Part shown: positions 6,241 to 10,573 of the stretch, piece by piece
How the letters are laid out: the number at the start of each line of letters is the position of its first letter
How positions within the stretch are numbered: the first letter of the stretch is position 1
Assembly: GCA_021788495.1 (NCBI GenBank)
Contig: JAJYKQ010000035.1
Span: 1-10,573 of the forward strand
Direction: 5' to 3'
DNA: 10,573 nt
Origin: a bacterium
GTDB lineage: Bacteria; SZUA-79; Acidulodesulfobacterales; Acidulodesulfobacteraceae
Made by a program: the position numbers and the translations under genes
Notes under the pieces: model-generated
The model's database searches: none
What the model saw: only the letters and a program-made list of their open reading frames with translations
What the model was told of the DNA's origin: nothing

Positions 6241-7684
6241 TAATAATATTCCGATTATTATCGTCTTTTCATTTTTATTTTTAGTCGCTTTTGCAGGTTT
6301 TTTATCCAAAAAATTCGAAGCCGCTAAAATAGACAGTTTAGCGGAATGGTCGCTTGCGGGTAAAAGATTCGGCGCATTTATCGTCTGGTTTCTTCTGGGC
6401 GGCGATATTTATACCGCTTACACTTTATTAGCCGTACCCGGACTTGCTTACAATTCGGGCGCTTTCGCGTTCTTTGCCGTTTCATACGTCATAATGGAAT
6501 ACCCGATACTTTTTTTGACTATACCGAGATTATGGAACGTTTCGAAAAAATATAATTTTATCACCGCAGGCGATTATGTCGAAAAAGTATTCGACAGTAA
6601 ATTCCTCGGCGCCGTAGTAGCTTTAGTCGGGATATTCGCGGAACTGCCGTATATAGGGCTTCAGATATTCGGAATGAGATATATGCTTTCGTTGACCGGG
6701 CTTAAACCGGATATCGCCATTGCGGTATCTCTCATGATAGTAATTTTATTTACGATTTTTAGCGGTATAAGGGCAGCCGCCGTAACGTCTTTTATAAAAG
6801 ATTTTTTTATATGGGGCATGGTATTATTTCTAATAATATTTATACCTATCCATTATTTCGGCGGTTTCGGAGAAATGTTCAGCTGGCTCAATAAAAATCA
6901 GCCGTCGAAGTCTTTAATTCCTTCCGGCGGTATGGTAACGTTCGGAACCCTAGCTTTCGGTTCGGCCGGAGCCTTATTCCTTTATCCTCATTCGATAAAC
7001 GGAGCTTATACATCTAAAAGCGCGGATGCGATAAGGAAAAATGCCGTTTTTATGCCGTTATACAATATAATGCTGATATTTATAACTGTTTTAGGATTTG
7101 CCGCGCTTTACGTAGTTCCGGGAATAAAAAACTCGAATATGGCGGTGCCTATGATGCTGTATAAAACATTCGGGCCTTATATTACGGCGTTTTTCGGAGG
7201 AATAATCATACTGGGAAGCATGGTGCCCGCTTCCATTATGGCTCTGTCGTCCGCAAATCTGTTTACCAAAAATATATATCAGAATTTAATAAACCGGGAT
7301 ATAAGCGACCGTTCGCAGGAGATTATGAGTAAAATCGCCGTAGGATTTATTATTGCCCTTGCCTTGTATCTAAGCATTATGATAAATCCCCTGCTTATAA
7401 TCAAACTTCAGCTTATCGGCGGCATGATAATACTTCAGCTGTTTCCGTTGATTTTTTTGCCTTTGTTTACCAACAGGGTTTCCAAAATACCGGCCGCGAT
7501 ATCTGTATCCGGCGGTTTATTTACGGTATTTTATCTTCTGCATATTGTAGATTGGAACATAATATATAAAAAAATATATATAGGTTTATGGGGAATTTTT
7601 ACCGAAATATTCTTATTATTGGTTTTTACGTTCCTCTTTAAACCGGTCGAAAATATATCTCTCGACGATTATCTTGACGCATAG
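6233..7684 (+). CDS. MctP-like sodium:solute symporter (SSS family)
   Basis: This 483-residue inner-membrane transporter has about 13 predicted helices. The block LAEWSLAGKRFG (36-47) followed by IVWFLLGGDIYTAYTLLAVPG (50-70) and PRLWNVSKKYNFITAGDYV (98-116) is characteristic of the SSS branch that includes rhizobial MctP, an importer of lactate, pyruvate and other monocarboxylates. GSMVPASIMALSSANLFTKNIY (328-349) corresponds to the helix carrying the sodium-coordinating Ser/Thr residues of this LeuT-like fold. Substrate is inferred to be a small carboxylate, and the coupling ion is not provable from sequence. Length is somewhat short of the usual 500-550 residues, with a truncated C-terminal tail. 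The ATG at 6233 overlaps the preceding DUF3311-like gene by 8 bases and has no ribosome site of its own, so expression probably depends on coupling. No terminator is seen before the nitroreductase gene 50 bases on. Confidence 0.93.
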   Translation: MANNNIPIIIVFSFLFLVAFAGFLSKKFEAAKIDSLAEWSLAGKRFGAFIVWFLLGGDIYTAYTLLAVPGLAYNSGAFAFFAVSYVIMEYPILFLTIPRLWNVSKKYNFITAGDYVEKVFDSKFLGAVVALVGIFAELPYIGLQIFGMRYMLSLTGLKPDIAIAVSLMIVILFTIFSGIRAAAVTSFIKDFFIWGMVLFLIIFIPIHYFGGFGEMFSWLNKNQPSKSLIPSGGMVTFGTLAFGSAGALFLYPHSINGAYTSKSADAIRKNAVFMPLYNIMLIFITVLGFAALYVVPGIKNSNMAVPMMLYKTFGPYITAFFGGIIILGSMVPASIMALSSANLFTKNIYQNLINRDISDRSQEIMSKIAVGFIIALALYLSIMINPLLIIKLQLIGGMIILQLFPLIFLPLFTNRVSKIPAAISVSGGLFTVFYLLHIVDWNIIYKKIYIGLWGIFTEIFLLLVFTFLFKPVENISLDDYLDA

Positions 7685-7734
7685 CTGTATAACAGAGTTT
7701 TTAAACATTTTTAATATAAATATAAAGGTGAAAA

Positions 7735-8331
7735 ATGGACATAATAGAAGCCGTTAAAACAAGAAAAAGCATCCGGAAATATGAACGGGAAGACGTAGAT
7801 TTAAATCTGATTAAAAAAATTATCGAAATTTCCGTTAATTCTCCAAGCGGAGGCAACGCGCAAAACTGGTTTACTTATATAATTAAAAATAAAGATATTC
7901 TTAACAGGATGAGGAGCGAAGTCGAAACGGTTTATAAAAAGGTAACCGGCAAAGACGCTCCCGGCGTGTACGCATTCTTTAACGAAGCTCCGGTCGTGCT
8001 TGCGGTCGTTCAAAAACCTTATATAGGCAGTCTTGACGACATACTGGAAAAGGCGGATAAAAATCGAAACTACGAAAGAAAGTTTATAGTTAATCCAGGA
8101 CTCCAAGGCGTTTCAAGTTTTATAACGCATATCCTGCTTGTCGCCCACAACGAGGGGTTGGGAGCATGCTGGATGACCGGTCCGTTAATCGCTAAGCCCG
8201 AAATAGAAAGCATGCTGGGGGTAAAAAAGCCCGACAATCTGGTCGCATTAATTCCCATAGGAAAACCGGTAGCAAGACAGTCTAAATCATCCAGAATGGA
8301 CGTCGGGGAAGTAATTAAAATTATCGAATAA
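7735..8331 (+). CDS. Nitroreductase-family FMN-dependent oxidoreductase
   Basis: This 198-residue protein has the nitroreductase fold and is expected to be a cytoplasmic FMN-binding homodimer using NAD(P)H. FMN-phosphate and isoalloxazine contacts are recognisable: TRKSIRKY (9-16), SPSGGNAQNW (36-45) and GLGACWMTGP (141-150), with the C-terminal IPIGKP (173-178) and a closing basic segment (RQSKSSR). The AVxxRxSxRxf opening marks the NfsA/FRase-like superfamily, but the physiological substrate (nitroaromatics, quinones, flavins or dehalogenation) cannot be told. AAGGTG (7725-7730) lies 4 bases before the ATG and supports this start. It follows the symporter by 50 bases without a terminator and may be read through from that promoter; no convincing promoter of its own is seen. 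A stem-loop terminator closes it at 8352-8378. Confidence 0.93.
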   Translation: MDIIEAVKTRKSIRKYEREDVDLNLIKKIIEISVNSPSGGNAQNWFTYIIKNKDILNRMRSEVETVYKKVTGKDAPGVYAFFNEAPVVLAVVQKPYIGSLDDILEKADKNRNYERKFIVNPGLQGVSSFITHILLVAHNEGLGACWMTGPLIAKPEIESMLGVKKPDNLVALIPIGKPVARQSKSSRMDVGEVIKIIE

Positions 8332-8340
8332 AAGGGTGAA

Positions 8341-8354
8341 CCTTAGACTTAAGG
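8341..8354 (+). repeat. Small stem-loop overlapping the terminator stem
   Basis: CCTTA (8341-8345) and TAAGG (8350-8354) can pair around a GACT loop. The right arm shares bases 8352-8354 with the left arm of the stronger terminator hairpin, so the two structures exclude each other. The short stem makes regulatory significance doubtful. Confidence 0.3.
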
Positions 8355-8380
8355 CGTTTACAGCGAACGCCTAATTTTAT
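8352..8380 (+). terminator. Rho-independent terminator after the nitroreductase gene
   Basis: AGGCGTT (8352-8358) pairs perfectly with AACGCCT (8366-8372), with one extra T-G wobble possible inside a 5-7 base loop, and is followed by AATTTTATT. It lies 20 bases past the TAA stop. In the opposite direction it is not followed by a T-run, so it probably does not end the convergent TSUP transcript. Confidence 0.75.
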
Positions 8381-8394
8381 TCGGGTCTATTAGA

Positions 8395-8464
8395 GGGAGG
8401 CTGATAAATTATCAAAAATAATATAATAGAAAATATTTATTACAGCTCGGTCTATAAAATTTAA
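8395..8464 (+). other. Orphan Shine-Dalgarno-like GGGAGG with an ATT-initiated mini-frame
   Basis: GAGGGAGG (8393-8400) is the only strong purine ribosome-site-like motif in this convergent spacer. Seven bases later an 18-codon frame starts with ATT at 8408 and ends at TAA (8462-8464), overlapping the palindrome GATAAATTATC (8403-8413). There is no ATG/GTG/TTG at the right distance, so this is more likely a gene remnant or chance than a working microprotein. Nothing else is recognised in 8381-8477. Confidence 0.2.
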
Positions 8465-8477
8465 GCTTTATCGGTAA

Positions 8478-9224
8478 TTAAAAAGAATGTATTATGAGAC
8501 CGATAGACGCTAAAGATAAAATTAATAATACCGAATAGTAAAAAGTTTTTTGATTTATTTTAAAATGCATCTTATTTCCTAAAAATAGACCTATTAATAA
8601 AGACGGTATAAGCAAGCCGGAAAATCTTAAAACTTTCATAGTTATAAGCCCGAATGAGATATAAATAGCAGCCCTAACGATACTGTCGGTAATGGCGACT
8701 ATCTGGAACGTAGCTCGAAACGTACGTTTGCCATGGTGTTTCATCTGCAGGTAAGCTACTATAGGAGGACCGCCTCCTCCGTATAAACTGCCTATAAAGC
8801 CTCCCAGAAAACCTAACGGAGCTCCTGCCGCATTTTTAACGTAAGGCAGTTTATCCTGCTTTACTTTTAGGGCGTATATTATATACATCAAAATAAAAAT
8901 ACCCAGAAAAATTGTAAGTTTTTGCGGATCTGCGTATTTTAATATATAAGCTCCAAGCAAAAGCCCTAAAACGGTCGAGGGCAGTAAGTATGAAAGGTCG
9001 TTCCACTTTACTTCTTTAAAATCATATGCTCCAAGTATTATGCTTCCTATAAAATCAAGTATAAATACGGCAGGAACCGTAATTTTTATAGGGAGCAGGA
9101 TTGTTAAAAAGGAAACCGATATTAAACCGGAACCAAAACCTATGGTTGCCCTAACAAAGAATGCGAATAGAACGATTAATATTCCTGCAATTACGTCAAA
9201 TATCGGTATTGATATAAAGTCCAT
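8478..9224 (-). CDS. TSUP-family (TauE/SafE) anion exporter
   Basis: This 248-residue inner-membrane protein of the 4-toluene sulfonate uptake permease (TSUP) family (Pfam TauE) has about eight hydrophobic helices arranged as two repeats. Each repeat opens with a glycine-rich re-entrant motif: ATIGFGSGLISV (26-37) and GGFIGSLYGGGGPPIVAYLQ (141-160). Family members move sulfite, sulfoacetate, thiosulfate-derived or other organic anions across the membrane; the precise substrate is not readable. The neighbouring DsrE-like gene makes a sulfur anion plausible by context only. The ATG follows the TetR stop by 5 bases on the same strand, with no Shine-Dalgarno, so it is probably expressed through translational coupling and controlled by that repressor. 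The stop lies in AT-rich DNA, convergent with the nitroreductase gene, and no clear terminator follows on this strand. Confidence 0.92.
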   Translation of the reverse strand: MDFISIPIFDVIAGILIVLFAFFVRATIGFGSGLISVSFLTILLPIKITVPAVFILDFIGSIILGAYDFKEVKWNDLSYLLPSTVLGLLLGAYILKYADPQKLTIFLGIFILMYIIYALKVKQDKLPYVKNAAGAPLGFLGGFIGSLYGGGGPPIVAYLQMKHHGKRTFRATFQIVAITDSIVRAAIYISFGLITMKVLRFSGLLIPSLLIGLFLGNKMHFKINQKTFYYSVLLILSLASIGLIIHSF

Positions 9225-9229
9225 TCAGA

Positions 9230-9826
9230 TTAATTCAATTTGTTTAAATTTTTCAAATAACTCTTAATATTCAGAAAACATTCCTCTAATAATTCTTCGC
9301 TCTGCGATGATTTAGAAAGCATTATGCATCCTTCGAATGAACCGATAATGAAATTTGCCGCGCTTTTAATATTTATATTTTTATTGACTATTTTTTTTAA
9401 TATCGCTTTTTTTAAAGCCTTTTCGATAAAATGCCGCCATAAATCGATAACTTCGTTTATATATTTAGACAAAATCTCGTTTTTTGCCGATAATTCAAGC
9501 ATTAAATTGCCGACGGGACAGCCGTTTTTTGCCAATTTTTTTCCGTTTTTATTATAAATATCGTCGATAACTTTAATAATTGCCGAAACGGGGTCTTCGG
9601 CATTATATATGCCGCCCCAGTTATTTATATAAGCCGGTTTAATAACTTCATTTATTACGGCGACGGCAATATCTTGTTTTGATTTAAAGTGATAATAAAT
9701 ACATCCTTTCGTAGCGTTAATTCTATCGATTATATCCTGAATCCCCATGTCTTCATAGCCTCTTTCTAAAAGAAGGGCGTATGCTGCGTCTATGATTTCT
9801 TCTCTTTTAAGCAATTTAATTTCCAC
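9230..9826 (-). CDS. TetR-family transcriptional repressor
   Basis: This 198-residue protein has the standard N-terminal DNA-binding domain (about 8-54). Its helix-turn-helix is MGIQDIIDRINATKGCIYYHFKSKQDI (27-53), where TKGxIYYHFKSK is the classic TetR recognition-helix pattern. The ligand-binding half holds GCPVGNLMLELS (102-113) and FIIGSFEGCIML (159-170), as in TetR proteins of the NemR/YxaF kind. Cysteines at 42, 103, 167 and 183 leave open sensing of an electrophile or oxidised sulfur compound; that is speculation. The start codon is GTG (complement of 9824-9826); no in-frame ATG lies between it and the upstream TAA, and no Shine-Dalgarno is visible. It is co-oriented with the TSUP gene 5 bases downstream, which makes the exporter the obvious target, and a palindrome in the promoter suggests autoregulation. 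Confidence 0.93.
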   Translation of the reverse strand: MEIKLLKREEIIDAAYALLLERGYEDMGIQDIIDRINATKGCIYYHFKSKQDIAVAVINEVIKPAYINNWGGIYNAEDPVSAIIKVIDDIYNKNGKKLAKNGCPVGNLMLELSAKNEILSKYINEVIDLWRHFIEKALKKAILKKIVNKNINIKSAANFIIGSFEGCIMLSKSSQSEELLEECFLNIKSYLKNLNKLN

Positions 9827-9862
9827 AAAAATGCCGAATCCGCATTAATTTAAAGTTATAAA

Positions 9863-9868
9863 ATTATA
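9863..9868 (-). promoter_or_regulatory. -10 element of the tetR promoter
   Basis: The minus strand reads TTGTATAATTTT here, a perfect TATAAT (complement of 9863-9868). The start would be near 9856, giving a leader of about 30 bases that contains only the second arm of the inverted repeat. The -35 position at 17 bases spacing (about 9886-9891, ATATAA) is poor, as often for repressor-controlled or activator-independent AT-rich promoters. Confidence 0.5.
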
Positions 9869-9871
9869 CAA

Positions 9872-9884
9872 TATAACTGTTATA
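9872..9884. promoter_or_regulatory. Candidate TetR operator palindrome
   Basis: TATAACTGTTATA is a perfect 6-1-6 palindrome placed between the -35 and -10 positions of the tetR promoter, where bound repressor would block polymerase. A second partial site, AGTTATA (9854-9860), forms a 7-bp inverted repeat with TATAACT (9872-9878). The size and position fit a TetR-family operator; binding itself is inferred. Confidence 0.5.
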
Positions 9885-9921
9885 ATTATATGCGGATTAG
9901 GCATTAAAATAAACTAAAAAG

Positions 9922-10272
9922 TTAAAAAGTTAACGGCTGGTATCCGTCGGCCATAAATCCTGCTATTGCCTGTCCGACATGGACAAGTTCCATTTTTTTG
10001 CCGGTTAAAATAGGGGCAACGCCGTATCCTTCGGCTATTGCAACACACGCTTGAGGGATAATATTATTGGCGAGAACCTGTTCATACGCTTCCAATATTT
10101 CTTTGTCGTCGGTTTTTGCAATAAAATCTTCCCCGGGGCCGAAAAAAACAAGTTTTACATCTTCGAACGCTCCGCCGTTTTTTGTTCTCCAGGCAAAGTT
10201 AAGCCCGATTTTTACTTTTACGGGATTATCGCTACCGGACATGATAATTACTAAAGCTTTTGCCTTTGACAT
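9922..10272 (-). CDS. DsrE-family small sulfur-relay-like protein
   Basis: This 116-residue cytoplasmic protein has the DsrE/DsrF-like fold. It starts with a strand (KALVIIMSGSDN), continues with VKLVFFGPGEDF (39-50) and carries the conserved segment NIIPQACVAIAEGYGV (70-85) with Cys76, the position that binds persulfide or trisulfide sulfur in DsrE/TusD-like carriers. It ends with VGQAIAGFMADGYQPLTF. Proteins of this type form homo- or hetero-oligomers that pass sulfane sulfur between enzymes; here no DsrF, DsrH or TusA partner is adjacent, so its donor and acceptor are unknown. A strong ribosome site AAAGGAGG (complement of 10280-10287) lies 7 bases before the ATG, and a good promoter lies about 56 bases further up. 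The strength of both suggests high expression. It is followed by the inverted-repeat element and tetR. Confidence 0.88.
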   Translation of the reverse strand: MSKAKALVIIMSGSDNPVKVKIGLNFAWRTKNGGAFEDVKLVFFGPGEDFIAKTDDKEILEAYEQVLANNIIPQACVAIAEGYGVAPILTGKKMELVHVGQAIAGFMADGYQPLTF

Positions 10273-10320
10273 AATAAAGCCTCCTTTAAATAATAAAGTT
10301 TTATATTAAGGCCGCAAACA

Positions 10321-10349
10321 TACCGACCAGTCTGTATTTTATATCGGTA
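10321..10349. repeat. Inverted repeat around the dsrE -10 region
   Basis: TACCGA (10321-10326) and TCGGTA (10344-10349) are perfect 6-bp inverted repeats 17 bases apart that bracket the predicted dsrE -10 and transcription start. The placement fits a dimeric repressor site, or a start-proximal stem if the RNA begins further upstream. No regulator is identified. Confidence 0.35.
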
Positions 10350-10364
10350 ATTTTTAAAAGTCAA
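10336..10364 (-). promoter_or_regulatory. sigma70-like promoter of dsrE
   Basis: On the minus strand TTGACT (10364-10359, 5 of 6) and TAAAAT (10341-10336, 5 of 6) are separated by 17 bases. The predicted start at about 10329 leaves a leader of about 56 bases with the AAAGGAGG ribosome site at its end. Confidence 0.6.
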
Positions 10365-10426
10365 ATCTTAACCCATTTCTTTAGTCCTAAATTATTTTTG
10401 TCAAATTTATTTCGATTTATAGTCGG

Positions 10427-10451
10427 AAAACGCTTGATATATCAGTGTTTT
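10427..10451 (-). terminator. Hairpin downstream of the tRNA, possibly bidirectional
   Basis: AAAACGC (10427-10433) pairs with GTGTTTT (10445-10451) including one G-T wobble. After a bulged T, TGA/TCA closes around TATA, the centre of the perfect palindrome TGATATATCA (10435-10444). It starts 5 bases beyond the tRNA CCA end. On the minus strand the distal arm ends GCGTTTTCC and on the plus strand GTGTTTTTT, so either direction could terminate. Confidence 0.45.
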
Positions 10452-10455
10452 TTAA

Positions 10456-10532
10456 TGGTGCGTCCAGCAGGATTCGAACCTGCGACCCACAGCTTAGAAG
10501 GCTGTTGCTCTATCCAACTGAGCTATGAACGC
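10456..10532 (-). tRNA. tRNA-Arg (anticodon TCT)
   Basis: The minus strand folds as a complete 77-base tRNA. The acceptor stem GCGTTCA pairs with TGGACGC (one T-G wobble), the D arm is GCTC/GAGC, and the anticodon arm ACAGC/GCTGT has loop CTTCTAA, giving anticodon TCT. The variable loop has 5 bases, the T arm is GCAGG/CCTGC with loop TTCGAAT, and the discriminator is A. The 3' CCA is encoded. It reads AGA (and AGG by wobble), the Arg codons expected to be common in AT-rich DNA. A frequent integration target class, but no attachment repeat or integrase is visible. Confidence 0.97.
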
Positions 10533-10573
10533 ATAGAAGGAAAATATATTCATTTAAATAATATCATTTATAC

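Larger units (their letters stand above)
9825..9905 (-). terminator. Long-loop hairpin terminator of dsrE ending at the tetR start
   Basis: Read on the minus strand from dsrE, the arms fold as a 16-bp stem around a 44-base loop. The downstream arm ends in GGCATTTTTG, a five-T run that stops directly at the tetR GTG. This resembles an intrinsic terminator apart from the unusually long loop. A transcript starting at the promoter inside the loop would lack the first arm and escape it. Confidence 0.5.
9830..9905. repeat. 76-bp element with 16-bp inverted-repeat arms before tetR
   Basis: The left arm (9830-9845, AATGCCGAATCCGCAT) and the right arm (9890-9905, ATGCGGATTAGGCATT) are inverted repeats with 15 of 16 matches; the mismatch is G9836 against A9899. 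A further 5 bp (TAATT/AATTA) can pair after a one-base bulge. The 44-base core is almost pure A/T and holds the tetR promoter and operator candidates. A-runs flank both ends (9827-9829 and 9906-9909), so a MITE-like origin is possible but unproved. Confidence 0.8.

Noticed and set aside
8447..8503. TCGGTCT/AGACCGA inverted repeat around the end of the TSUP gene
   Set aside because: Seven pairs with a 43-base spacer and no following T-run on either strand; too weak for a terminator.
10401..10406. TTGACA on the minus strand between the tRNA and dsrE (near 10397-10402)
   Set aside because: A perfect -35 hexamer but no -10 at 16-18 bases spacing; the TTGACT/TAAAAT pair nearer dsrE is better.
10456..10532. 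tRNA-Arg gene as an integration site for a genomic island
   Set aside because: No integrase, no direct repeat of the tRNA 3' end and no abrupt change of gene type is visible in the window.

Overview
The window is an AT-rich stretch from a Gram-negative bacterium. That follows from an outer-membrane beta-barrel protein with a signal peptide and a C-terminal Phe. Nine complete protein genes, one 5'-truncated gene and one tRNA-Arg fill it densely. No gene-free stretch exceeds about 190 bases, and there is no sign of phage, IS element or CRISPR. The gene set (DsrE-like sulfur-relay protein, TauE/SafE-type exporter, NiCoT metal transporter, MctP-like symporter) and the A/T-loaded codon use would suit an anaerobic or sulfur-metabolising deltaproteobacterium-like lineage. 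That placement is a guess and is not demonstrated by the sequence.

Layout, left to right. The C-terminal end of an unrecognised plus-strand gene (1-212) precedes a YifB/ComM-type AAA+ ATPase (330-1934). A NiCoT-family nickel/cobalt permease (2031-3062) follows, behind its own sigma70-like promoter and a good Shine-Dalgarno. A short RmlC-like cupin (3089-3571, minus) converges on the permease and diverges from a 758-residue outer-membrane protein (3677-5953). The C-terminal half of that protein looks like an Omp85/D15 barrel. Its periplasmic N-terminal half resembles an M1-peptidase scaffold without the zinc-binding residues. A two-gene unit comes next: a DUF3311-like small membrane protein overlapping an MctP-like sodium:solute symporter (6004-7684). 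It sits behind a promoter whose predicted start lies only a few bases from the first ATG. A nitroreductase-family flavoprotein (7735-8331) closes the plus-strand block and ends in an intrinsic terminator.

The right end is read on the minus strand: tRNA-Arg(TCT) (10532-10456), a DsrE-family protein (10272-9922), a TetR-family repressor (9826-9230, GTG start) and a TSUP/TauE exporter (9224-8478), the last separated from tetR by only 5 bases. TetR and TSUP therefore form a repressor-transporter pair. Between dsrE and tetR lies a 76-bp element: two 16-bp inverted-repeat arms with one mismatch, enclosing an AT-rich core. The core contains a perfect TATAAT (minus strand) and a 13-bp palindrome suited to TetR binding. 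Read from dsrE, the element ends as a hairpin plus T-run exactly at the tetR start codon. Read from the internal promoter, the hairpin cannot form.

The observations most worth following up are the apparently inactive M1-like/Omp85 fusion, the promoter-inside-a-terminator arrangement before tetR, the near-leaderless promoter of the symporter unit, and the loss of the usual catalytic Asp in the RmlC-like protein.
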